A DNA stretch of 64,000 bases. Origin: Streptomyces sp. B21-105. GTDB taxonomy: Bacteria; Actinomycetota; Actinomycetes; Streptomycetales; Streptomycetaceae. The position numbers and the translations under genes are program-made. The stretch lies in NCBI RefSeq assembly GCF_036898465.1, contig NZ_JARUMJ010000001.1, positions 3,410,001-3,474,000 on the forward strand, given 5' to 3'. The notes beneath the pieces were generated by a model that did no database searches, had not been told where the DNA came from, and saw only the letters and a list, made by a program, of their open reading frames with translations. This document shows, in pieces, positions 48,088 to 56,256 of this stretch. The first letter of the stretch is position 1. Each line of letters opens with the position of its first letter.

Positions 48088-49499
48088 CTGCGGAAAGCAC
48101 CGTCCCCTCTCCCGGCGCGCAGGCCGGATACTCGCCCGTCTCGGTCATCGCGCGGCGAGGAAGCGCGGCGGGATTCCGGTTCCCCGTCCGCCGGCCCCCG
48201 GCGCGGCCCGTGTCGCCGCTGCCGCTGCTGCTCGCCGACGGGCTCGCCGCGTTCGCGGGCGGGCTGGCCCTGACCGGGGCGCAGCGCCGCCCGTTACTGG
48301 TGGCCCTGCTGGTGACGGCGACGATACTGCTGCGCCCTCGGCGCGCGCGTCCGGTGGCGGGGGTGTTGGACGAACTGCCCGCCGTGTGCGGCCGGATCGC
48401 GGTGGCCTGGCTGGCGCTCGGCGCGCTCGCCGCGGCATGGCACCCGGCGCACGCGCTGTCGGCCCGCACCCTGGTCCTCGGCTGCGCGGCACAGGCCTCG
48501 GTCGGCTGCGCGGCCCGCGCGGTCGTGCATCTGCGCCGGCGCCGGGCGCTTCTGCGCCGGCCGCGCGCCGCACTCGTCATCGGCCCCGCCGCGACCGCGC
48601 AGCGGGTGGCCGCCGCGGTGCTGCGGCATCCCCGGTGCGGGGTCCGGCCGGTGGGGATCGTGGCCGAGAGCCCCGGCGGCTGCGAGGGGCTGCCGGTGCT
48701 GACCTCCGGTCAGGAGGTGCAGCGGGCCCTCATCCAGAACGGTGTGCGGGACGTGCTGTGCGTCCACCCCGGCGTGCGCGGTGTGCAGGGTCCGCTGCTG
48801 CGGGCGCTCGCCGAATCGGGCTGCACGGTGTGGGAGGTCGACGCCGACATCCCGTCGTACGCGAGCCGCGAGCAGTTGGCCGGGTTCTCCTGCCGGCGCC
48901 TCGACATGGGCGCCCGTCGGCGCGGCAGCCTCGGCAAGCGGCTGCTGGACGTCGTGGTGTCCGGGGCGCTGCTGCTGCTGGTGAGTCCGCTGCTGCTGCT
49001 GTGCGCGGCCGTGCTGCGGCTGACCGACGGACCCGGGGTGGTCTTCCGGCAGGAGCGCATCGGCAAGGACGGCCGGCCCTTCACCCTGCTGAAGTTCCGC
49101 ACCCACCGCCCGGTCGACGAGCACGAGTCGGCGACCCGCTGGAGCGTGGCCGGGGAACGCGAGATGAGCCGTTTCTGCCGCTTTCTGCGCCAGACCTCGC
49201 TGGACGAGCTGCTCCAGTTGTGGAACGTCCTGCGCGGCGACATGAGCCTCGTCGGACCGCGCCCCGAACGCCCCTTCTTCGTCGGCCAGTTCAGCCAGAC
49301 CTACCCGGGTTACGCGGCCCGTCACCGGATGCGGGCCGGCATCACCGGCCTCGCCCAGGTGCAGGGGCTGCGCGGCGACACCTCGATCGAGGACCGGGCC
49401 CGTTTCGACAACGCGTACATCGACAACTGGTCGCTGTGGCAGGACGTGTGCATCCTGCTGCGCACCGCGGCCGCCCTCGTGCGACCGACCGGGAGCTGA
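48084..49499 (+). CDS. Undecaprenyl-phosphate sugar phosphotransferase
   Basis: A 471-residue polyprenyl-phosphate hexose-1-phosphate transferase (WbaP/ExoY/CpsE type) that starts repeat-unit synthesis on the lipid carrier. N-terminal helices and a central Rossmann-like region precede the catalytic part. There RRGSLGKRLLDVVVSGALLL leads into the re-entrant membrane helix, then VFRQERIGKDGRPFTLLKFRT, and DELLQLWNVLRGDMSLVGPRPE. GTG 48084 overlaps the upstream stop. This defines the cluster as lipid-linked exopolysaccharide synthesis. Confidence 0.95.
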   Translation: MTAESTVPSPGAQAGYSPVSVIARRGSAAGFRFPVRRPPARPVSPLPLLLADGLAAFAGGLALTGAQRRPLLVALLVTATILLRPRRARPVAGVLDELPAVCGRIAVAWLALGALAAAWHPAHALSARTLVLGCAAQASVGCAARAVVHLRRRRALLRRPRAALVIGPAATAQRVAAAVLRHPRCGVRPVGIVAESPGGCEGLPVLTSGQEVQRALIQNGVRDVLCVHPGVRGVQGPLLRALAESGCTVWEVDADIPSYASREQLAGFSCRRLDMGARRRGSLGKRLLDVVVSGALLLLVSPLLLLCAAVLRLTDGPGVVFRQERIGKDGRPFTLLKFRTHRPVDEHESATRWSVAGEREMSRFCRFLRQTSLDELLQLWNVLRGDMSLVGPRPERPFFVGQFSQTYPGYAARHRMRAGITGLAQVQGLRGDTSIEDRARFDNAYIDNWSLWQDVCILLRTAAALVRPTGS

Positions 49500-49506
49500 A
49501 CCGCCG

Positions 49507-50903
49507 ATGACCCTCGCCCCGCCCCTTCCGCTGACGCTGCCCCGCAACCGCGCCCGCGCCCGTACGCTGTCGCCGGTCCTGCCGGTGGTCGCCGTGATCG
49601 CCCTGCTCGGTCTTCCCCCTCCCCGGGCGGCGAGGGCGGCGCCGGGCCGGCCGACGCGCTGTCCGCGCTGGTCGTGCTGTTCTGCGTGGTGCGGCTGCTG
49701 CGGCAGCGGGTGCGCCCGCTGTCCCGTACGGCGGCCGTGGTCCTCGGGATGCCGGTCGCGGGGCTCGCTCTCGCGGCGATGGGCGCGTCCTCGCCGGGCG
49801 CGGGGCTCACCGGGCTCGGCCGTTATCTGCAGATCTTCGTGCTGGTCCCGGCGGCCGTCGTGCTGCTGGTCCGGAACCGGGCCGACCTGCGGCTGCTCGC
49901 CTGGTCGTTCGTCGGGCTCGCGGGCTGGCAGGGGGCCGTCGGCGTCCACCAGTTCGTCACCGGGACCGGCGCCTCCTACCAGGGCGAGACGATCCGGGCG
50001 GTCGGCACCTTCGGGCCGCAGGACGTGATGGGCATGGCGACCGTCGTGTCCTTCGGGCTGGTCTGCGCGGTCGGTCTGGCGCTCGGCGGCTCCGGTGCGC
50101 GGCAGCGGGCGGTCGCCGCCGCCGCCGCGCTCGCCCTGCTGGCGCCGCTCGCGCTCTCCTTCAGCCGGGGGGCGTGGATCGCGACCGCGCTGACCTGCAC
50201 GGTCCAGCTGGCCCTGGCCGGACTGCGCCGGGCGCTCAAGGTGGGCGCGGCGGCGGTCGCGGCCGGGGTGGTCCTGGTGGGCGGCTTCGGCGTCGGCTCG
50301 GCGATGCTCCAGGAACGCGTCAGCAGCATCACGCAGGTCGCGGACGCCCCGGACCAGTCGGTCGTCGACCGGTACACCCTGTGGGCGTCCGCGGTCGGCA
50401 TGTGGGCCGAACAGCCGCTCACCGGCGTCGGGTTGAAGGGCTTCCCCGAGCACCGGGACGCGCACGCCTCCCTCGCGCTGTCGTCCGGCAGCGACACCGA
50501 CGGCGCGGGCTCCGGCTTCGTCCGGCAGCCGCTGCTGTCCCCGCACAACATGTATCTGCTGGTCCTCGGCGAACAGGGCCTGATCGGACTGCTCGCCCTC
50601 GCCGGCGGCTGGCTGGCGATGCTGGCGTGCGGGCTGCGGGGGTGGCTGCGCGCCCGGCGCTCCGGCCGTGGTCTCGACTGTGCGCTGTTCGCCTGCGGCC
50701 TGCTGGTCTGGCAGCTGATCGACTTCGCGTACGCCGACATCGGCGGACCGTCGACGGTGCTGACCGCCGTCGTCTTCGGGATCGTCGCCTGGTGGGCGCT
50801 GGTCGGCGCGGACGCCGGCGCCGGTAACAGCAACGGCAACGGCAACGGCAACGACAGCGGCAGTGGCCGTGACCTCGGCCTCGAGGGAGTGCGGGCAGGA
50901 TGA
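49507..50903 (+). pseudogene. Wzy/O-antigen-ligase-like polymerase with a 1-nt frameshift
   Basis: A polytopic membrane protein matching O-antigen ligase/Wzy enzymes: about ten helices, LSFSRGAWIATAL, a large loop with DRYTLWASAVGMWAEQPLTGVG and SPHNMYLLVLGEQGLIGLL. Translation from ATG 49507 gives a normal N-terminus up to VVAVIALLGLP, then enters the C-run at 49615-49624 and goes out of frame. The continuation PGGEGGAGPADALSALVVLF lies in another frame and runs to 50903. One extra C would restore 466 codons. It may be a sequencing error, a true mutation or a phase-variable tract. An internal GTG at 49674 would drop the first helix. Confidence 0.7.
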
Positions 50904-52585
50904 CCGTGACGCCTCCTCGGACACCCCGCGCGGACGGGCCCGTGTCCGTGCCGCCCGCGCGGTCCGCCGCCCGGTCCGGGGAGACGGACCCCGAGGCTGC
51001 CGGAGAGGCGGGCGAACTCCCCGCCGCCTCCAGTGGTTTCCTCGCCAAGGCCGCGCTCGTCACCGCCGCCCTGTCCGTCGCCGGGGCCCTGCTCGGGCTG
51101 GTCCGGGACCAGGCGCTGGCGCGGCTCTTCGGGGCGGGCAGCGACACCGACGCCTTCCTCGTCGCGTGGACGGTGCCCGAGTTCGCGGCCACGCTGCTGA
51201 TCGAGGACGGACTGGCGTTCGCCCTCATCCCGGCGTTCAGCATGGCGCTGGCCCGCCGTTCCCAGGGCGCGCCCGGCGACCCGGTCCGGGCGCTGGTCGC
51301 GGGCACGCTGCCCCGGCTGTCGCTGGCGTTCGTCGCGGTGGGCGCGCTGCTCGTCGGCGCCGCCCCGCAGGTCGTCGACGTCCTCGCGCCCGGCCTCCCC
51401 GACCCGGCGCTCGCCGTCGACTGCACCCGGCTCACCGCGACCTGCGCGGTGACCTTCGGCCTGGCCGGGTACTGCAGCGCGGCCCTGCGCGCCCACCGGC
51501 GGTACGTGGCGCCCGCGGCGATCTACGTGGCCTACAACGTCGGCATCGTCACCGGGATGTACGTGCTGGGCGGGCGCTGGGGCGTGCGGTCGGCGGCGGC
51601 CGGGGTGGCGGTGGGCGGGCTGCTGATGGTCCTCGTGCAGCTGCCCTCGCTCATCGGCCGGCTCCGCAGGGGGCGGACGGCCACGGTGGGGCCCGTCGGA
51701 CAGGAGGAGCCCCGGCCGCTGGACACCGAGCTGCTGGCGACCGTCCTGCTCTTCGCGCTGTGCCGGCAGTCCCAGACGCTCATCGAGCGCTTCCTCGCCT
51801 CCCAGCTTCCGGCGGGGGCGATCTCGCACCTCAACTACGCGCAGAAGGTCGCGCAGATGCCGATGATCCTGTCGGTGATGGTGTGCACGGTGACCTTCCC
51901 GGTCGTCGCGCGGGCGCTGGCCGAGGGGGACGCCGAGCGGGCCCGCAACCGGGTGGAGCGGGATCTGGCGCTGGCCTCGTGCATCGTGCTGCTGGGCACC
52001 GCCGCGGTCGTGGCGTGCGCCCCGCAGATCGTCGAACTGCTCTTCCAGCGCGGCGCGTTCACCAGCGGGGACACGCTGGCGACGGCGGGCGTCATGCGGG
52101 TGTACGCGCTCGGGCTGCTCGGCCAGACCCTGGTGGGCGTGCTGGTCCGCTCGTACTTCTCGGGGGGCCGCGGCTCCTGGTACCCGGTCGGCGCGATGGC
52201 CGGCGGGATCGTCGTGACGTCTTGGATCGGCGCGTTGAGCGTCGGCGCCTGGGGCGTGTACGGCATCGCCGTCGCCAACGCGACCGGTATCACCGTCACC
52301 GCCCTGGTGCTGCTGGCCGGCATGGGTCCGCGCAACGTCCCGATCGGTGTCCGGGGCGTGCTGCGCGAGCTGAGCCGGCCGGTGCGGGCGGCCGTGGTGG
52401 CGACCCTCGCGGGGGCGCTCGCCGCCATGCGGTTCGCCGACCCGGTGCGCGCGCTCGCCGTCGGGGGCCTCACCGTGACCGTCGTCTTCCTGCTGGTGGG
52501 CCGGGCCCTGGGCGCCCAGGGCATCGTCTCCGCCTTCCGTTCCGTACGTTCCGCGACCCGAAAGCTCTCCCATGGCCGCTCCTGA
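50900..52585 (+). CDS. MurJ/Wzx-like lipid-linked oligosaccharide flippase
   Basis: A 561-residue MOP-superfamily protein of MviN/MurJ style with about 14 helices. A hydrophilic N-terminus of about 45 residues is followed by FLAKAALVTAALSVAGALLG and VRDQALARLFGAGSDTDAFLVAW, the MurJ-type entry motif. Then come LALSCVLLGTA-like helices and VRSYFSGGRGSWYPVG. Given the context it most likely flips the polysaccharide repeat unit rather than lipid II. ATG 50900 overlaps the upstream stop (ATGA). Confidence 0.88.
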   Translation: MTVTPPRTPRADGPVSVPPARSAARSGETDPEAAGEAGELPAASSGFLAKAALVTAALSVAGALLGLVRDQALARLFGAGSDTDAFLVAWTVPEFAATLLIEDGLAFALIPAFSMALARRSQGAPGDPVRALVAGTLPRLSLAFVAVGALLVGAAPQVVDVLAPGLPDPALAVDCTRLTATCAVTFGLAGYCSAALRAHRRYVAPAAIYVAYNVGIVTGMYVLGGRWGVRSAAAGVAVGGLLMVLVQLPSLIGRLRRGRTATVGPVGQEEPRPLDTELLATVLLFALCRQSQTLIERFLASQLPAGAISHLNYAQKVAQMPMILSVMVCTVTFPVVARALAEGDAERARNRVERDLALASCIVLLGTAAVVACAPQIVELLFQRGAFTSGDTLATAGVMRVYALGLLGQTLVGVLVRSYFSGGRGSWYPVGAMAGGIVVTSWIGALSVGAWGVYGIAVANATGITVTALVLLAGMGPRNVPIGVRGVLRELSRPVRAAVVATLAGALAAMRFADPVRALAVGGLTVTVVFLLVGRALGAQGIVSAFRSVRSATRKLSHGRS

Positions 52586-53309
52586 CCTCACCCGCGCCCC
52601 CGTCCCGTGGGTGGCGATGTACCACTCCGTGAGCGACTGCTCCGACGACCCCTACCGCATCACCGTGACCCCCGGACGGTTGGAGCAGCAGCTGGCGTGG
52701 CTGCGCCGGCGTGGACTGCGCGGCGTCTCCATGGCGGAGCTGCTGGCCGCCCGCGCCCGGGGCGAGGGCCGCGACCTGGTGGGCCTCACCTTCGACGACG
52801 GCTACGCCGACTTCCTCACCGGGGCGCTGCCGGTGCTGCGCCGGCAGGGCTGCAACGCCACCCTGTTCGTGCTGCCCGGCCGGCTCGGCGGCGACAACGC
52901 CTGGGACCCGCTGGGTCCGCGCAAACCCCTGCTGACCGCCGACGGGATCCGCCGCGCGGCCGCTGAGGGCGTCGAGATCGGCTCGCACGGCCTCACCCAC
53001 GTCGACCTGACCCGGGCCGACGACAGCACCCTGAAGGCGGAGACGGTCGAGAGCCGAGCCGCCCTCGCCGCCCTCCTCGGGACCGAGATCGACGGCTTCT
53101 GCTACCCGTACGGCACGGTCGACCGGCGTGCCGTGGACGCCGTGGACGAGGCCGGCTACTCCTACGCCTGCGCGATCGACCCCGGCCCGCTGAACGGCCC
53201 GCTCGCCTTCCCGCGGGTCCATGTCGGGCAGGGCGACGACACCGTCCGGCTGTTCCTGAAGTACCGCCTGCACCGGTTGCGCCGGCGTCCCGTCGAGGGG
53301 CTGCGGTGA
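52572..53309 (+). CDS. Polysaccharide deacetylase (CE4)
   Basis: A 245-residue NodB-domain hydrolase. Metal and catalytic motifs are LTFDDGYADF (Asp-Asp pair) and SHGLTHVDL (His-x3-His). The later GFCYPYGTVDRRAVDAV and YACAIDPG segments are also typical. There is no obvious signal peptide, so it would act on cytoplasmic or lipid-linked intermediates unless exported otherwise. It overlaps the flippase gene by 14 nt. It probably removes N- or O-acetyl groups from the polymer unit. Confidence 0.92.
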   Translation: MAAPDLTRAPVPWVAMYHSVSDCSDDPYRITVTPGRLEQQLAWLRRRGLRGVSMAELLAARARGEGRDLVGLTFDDGYADFLTGALPVLRRQGCNATLFVLPGRLGGDNAWDPLGPRKPLLTADGIRRAAAEGVEIGSHGLTHVDLTRADDSTLKAETVESRAALAALLGTEIDGFCYPYGTVDRRAVDAVDEAGYSYACAIDPGPLNGPLAFPRVHVGQGDDTVRLFLKYRLHRLRRRPVEGLR

Positions 53310-54472
53310 AGGCGCTGCACATCATCACGGGGCTGGGCGTGGGCGGCGCCGAGCAGCAGTTGCGGCTGCTGCTGCGGCATCTGCCGGTCGACTGCGAGGT
53401 GGTGACGCTGACCAACCCGGGGTCGGTGGCCGACGGGCTCGCCGAGGACGGCGTCAAGGTCGTCCATCTGGGCATGGCCGGCAACCGCGACCTGGGCGCG
53501 CTGCCGCGGCTGGTCCGGGTGGTCCGCTCCGGGGGCTACGACCTCGTGCACACGCATCTGTACCGGGCCTGCGTCTACGGCCGGCTGGCCGCGCGGCTCG
53601 CCGGGGTCCGCGCGGTGGTGGCCACCGAACACTCCCTGGGCGAGTCTCAGTTGGAGGGCCGGCCGCTGACCGCCGGGGTGCGCGCGCTGTATCTGGCCAG
53701 CGAGCGGCTGGGCCGCACCACGGTCGCCGTCTCCCCCACGGTCGCCGACCGGCTGCGCGGCTGGGGTGTGCCGGAGCCGCGGATCGAGGTCGTCCCCAAC
53801 GGCATCGACCTGGCCCGCTTCCGCTTCGATCCGGCGGCCCGGCTGCGCACCCGCCGGCGTCTCGGGCTGCCCGACGACGCCTGTGTGGTGGGCGGTGTGG
53901 GACGCCTGACGGCCGGCAAACGCTTCGACGTCGTCATCCGCGCACTGGCCCGGCTCCCGTCGGACCACTGGCTGCTGCTGGTCGGCGGCGGCCCGGAGGA
54001 GAACGTGCTGCGGCGCGTCGCGCAGGAGGCCCAGGTCGCCGACCGGGTGCTGTTCGCCGGCGAGCGCCCCTATGTGGCGGACGGCTCTCCCGGCCCCGAC
54101 CTGCCCTCCCTCGCCTGTGCCATGGACGTGTTCGTCTCGCCGTCCGCCGAGGAGACCTTCGGGCTGGCCGTTGTGGAGGCGCTGGCGTCGGGATTGCCCG
54201 TGCTCTACGCCTCCTGTCCCGCGATCGAGCAGTTGCCCGCGCGGGCGGCGCCGGGCGCGCGCCGGGTGACCGGCGGCGCCGACGCGTTCGTCCGGGCGCT
54301 GTCCGAGGTCCGCGCGCCCGCCCCGGGTCCGCGCGCCGCGCCCGAGGCGGCGCTCCACTACGACATCGCCCGCAGCGCCGCCCAGCTGATGGACGTGTAC
54401 GCGACCACCGTTTCCGGACCACCCCAGTCGTCCTCCGCTTCCCCTACACCCCAGGGAGTCAGTTCCCCATGA
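53306..54472 (+). CDS. GT4-family glycosyltransferase
   Basis: A 388-residue GT-B enzyme. Marks are HIITGLGVGGAEQQLRLLLR, VVPNGIDLARFRFDP, VGGVGRLTAGKRFDVVIRAL and SPSAEETFGLAVVEALASGLP. GTG 53306 overlaps the deacetylase stop by 4 nt. The second glycosyltransferase of the operon implies a repeat unit of at least three sugars, counting the initiating phosphotransferase. Confidence 0.92.
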   Translation: MKALHIITGLGVGGAEQQLRLLLRHLPVDCEVVTLTNPGSVADGLAEDGVKVVHLGMAGNRDLGALPRLVRVVRSGGYDLVHTHLYRACVYGRLAARLAGVRAVVATEHSLGESQLEGRPLTAGVRALYLASERLGRTTVAVSPTVADRLRGWGVPEPRIEVVPNGIDLARFRFDPAARLRTRRRLGLPDDACVVGGVGRLTAGKRFDVVIRALARLPSDHWLLLVGGGPEENVLRRVAQEAQVADRVLFAGERPYVADGSPGPDLPSLACAMDVFVSPSAEETFGLAVVEALASGLPVLYASCPAIEQLPARAAPGARRVTGGADAFVRALSEVRAPAPGPRAAPEAALHYDIARSAAQLMDVYATTVSGPPQSSSASPTPQGVSSP

Positions 54473-55116
54473 CCGAGAACCCTCGCCGTCCCGCCGCCCC
54501 GCGCCGCGCCAAGTCGCTCCCGCCCTGGGCCCTGCTCGCGGCCGGAGTCGTCGTCGGCGGCGCGCTCGGCGGTGCCTACGGTGTCGTCAAGCCGCCCGTG
54601 TACACGGCCACCGCCTATGTCGTCGCCGTCCCCACGGCGAAGTCCGACCCGGCTTCGGCGCTCGGCTTCGCGCAGGCCTACGGCCGGGTCGCCACCCAGC
54701 TCGCGGTGCTCGGGGACGCGCAGGTGTGGGCCGGCGTGCCGGTGAGAACACTTCAGCAGAGCGTGCAGACGGCGACCTCGCCGGACGCCCCGATGGTCTC
54801 GATCACGGCGACCTCGCCGCGCGCCGACCTGGCCGCCGACATGGCCAACGCGGTGTCCCGCTCGCTGACCCAGCACGCGAAGAGCTCCCAGGCCACCACC
54901 AACGTCGAACTCCAGCAGTTCGCCCGCGCGGTGAAGCCGACCGGGCCCTCCTCGCCGTCCCCCGTGCTGACCGGGGCGGTGGGGGCGAGCGCGGGCGGAC
55001 TGCTCGGCGGGCTGGTCCTGCTGGTGCGGCCGAAGAAGCGTACGCAGGACGAGGGGGCGCTCCCCGCCGCCGTCCCCGGGCCGGCCCTCGCCGCCGAAGC
55101 CCACGGGGCGCTGTGA
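54469..55116 (+). CDS. Wzz-like chain-length determinant
   Basis: A 215-residue protein with a helix near the N-terminus (PPWALLAAGVVVGGALGGAYG), an extracytoplasmic alpha/beta region with the Wzz-type start VVKPPVYTATAYVVAV, and a C-terminal helix (SPVLTGAVGASAGGLLGGL). It has no tyrosine-kinase domain, so it is the short actinobacterial form. It should control polymer length together with the Wzy-like protein. ATG 54469 overlaps the upstream stop. Confidence 0.85.
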   Translation: MTENPRRPAAPRRAKSLPPWALLAAGVVVGGALGGAYGVVKPPVYTATAYVVAVPTAKSDPASALGFAQAYGRVATQLAVLGDAQVWAGVPVRTLQQSVQTATSPDAPMVSITATSPRADLAADMANAVSRSLTQHAKSSQATTNVELQQFARAVKPTGPSSPSPVLTGAVGASAGGLLGGLVLLVRPKKRTQDEGALPAAVPGPALAAEAHGAL

Positions 55117-56228
55117 AGGCGACGTTCACCACCGAGGTCGTCACCGACGAGCGGGCCTTCGCCGCCCTCGCCCCGGCCTGGGACCGGCTCTACCAGCGGT
55201 GCGCGACGGCCACCCCGTTCCAGAGCCACGCCTGGCTGCACTCGTGGTGGCTGTCGTACGGCCGCCCCGGCCGGCTGCGGCTGCAGCTGGTCCGGGACGG
55301 CGCGGAACTCGTGGCCGTCGCCCCGCTGACCGCCGTGCGCCGGCCGGTGCCCGCGCTCGTGCCGCTTGGCGGGGCGATCTCCGACTACGGGGACGTCCTG
55401 GTCGACGACGAGCACGGTGAGCGGGCCGTCGGCGCGCTCACCGAGGCCCTCGCGACCGCCGCCCGCACCGCGCTGGTCGATTTCCGCGAGGTGCGGCCGG
55501 GCGGTGCGGTGGAGCGCGTCTACGAGCACTGGCGCGGGCCGCGGCGGCGGGTCGGCGACTCGGTGTGCCTGGAGCTGCCCGCCGTGCCCATGGACGAGCT
55601 GGTGGCCCGGCTGCCGTCGGCGAAGGCCCAGCGGGTGCGCGCCAAACTGCGCAAGCTGACCGCGCTCGGCGTGCAGCGCCAGGCGGTGCGCCCGGAGGAG
55701 GTGGACGCGGCGCTGCGGCGGCTGCTGGAGCTGCACCGGCTGCAGTGGCAGGGGCGGAAGGTGACGGGCGAGCACCTGCGCGACCGGTTCTGCGAGCACC
55801 TGGTGCGTTCGGTCGGTCCGATGGTGCGCTCCGGAGCCGCGGTGGTCACCGAGTTCCGGCTCGACGACGACGTGGTGGCCGTGGATCTGACGCTGCTGTC
55901 GCGGCGGCTGGCCGGGGGCTACCTGTACGGCGCCCATCCGCGGCTGCGGGAACGCAAGGCGGACGTGGCGGTGATGCTGCTGGAGGCGTGCGCCGAGCAC
56001 ACCCGCGACGGTGGGCGGGCCGCGCTGAGCCTGCTCCGCGGCGACGAGCCGTACAAGCATCACTGGCGGCCCGAACCGGTCGTCAACCAGCGGCTGCTGC
56101 TGGCCCGTCGGCGTACCGCGCCGCTGCTGTCCGCGGTCGCGTGCGACGTGGCGGCGCGGCGGCGGGGCAAGGAGCTGCTGCTCCGGCTGGAGCAGCGGAG
56201 GGAGCGTGCCGGTGGCGGCGGGCCCTGA
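55113..56228 (+). CDS. CelD/BcsL-like GNAT protein
   Basis: A 371-residue protein of the FemAB-like GNAT superfamily often annotated as cellulose-biosynthesis protein CelD. Typical segments are TPFQSHAWLHSWWLSYGRPG near the N-terminus, SAKAQRVRAKLRKL in the middle, and LYGAHPRLRERKADVAVMLL, followed by LLRGDEPYKHHW. Members acylate extracellular glycans or their precursors, so it may decorate the polysaccharide. GTG 55113 overlaps the Wzz-like stop. Confidence 0.85.
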   Translation: MKATFTTEVVTDERAFAALAPAWDRLYQRCATATPFQSHAWLHSWWLSYGRPGRLRLQLVRDGAELVAVAPLTAVRRPVPALVPLGGAISDYGDVLVDDEHGERAVGALTEALATAARTALVDFREVRPGGAVERVYEHWRGPRRRVGDSVCLELPAVPMDELVARLPSAKAQRVRAKLRKLTALGVQRQAVRPEEVDAALRRLLELHRLQWQGRKVTGEHLRDRFCEHLVRSVGPMVRSGAAVVTEFRLDDDVVAVDLTLLSRRLAGGYLYGAHPRLRERKADVAVMLLEACAEHTRDGGRAALSLLRGDEPYKHHWRPEPVVNQRLLLARRRTAPLLSAVACDVAARRRGKELLLRLEQRRERAGGGGP

Positions 56229-56256
56229 CGCGGGCCGGCCGCCACCGCACATCGGT

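Noticed and set aside
48294..50924. Reverse-strand frame of 876 codons opposite the sugar transferase and polymerase genes
   Set aside because: Antisense of strongly supported membrane-enzyme genes. It also does not explain the 1-nt shift in the polymerase, which is between two forward frames.
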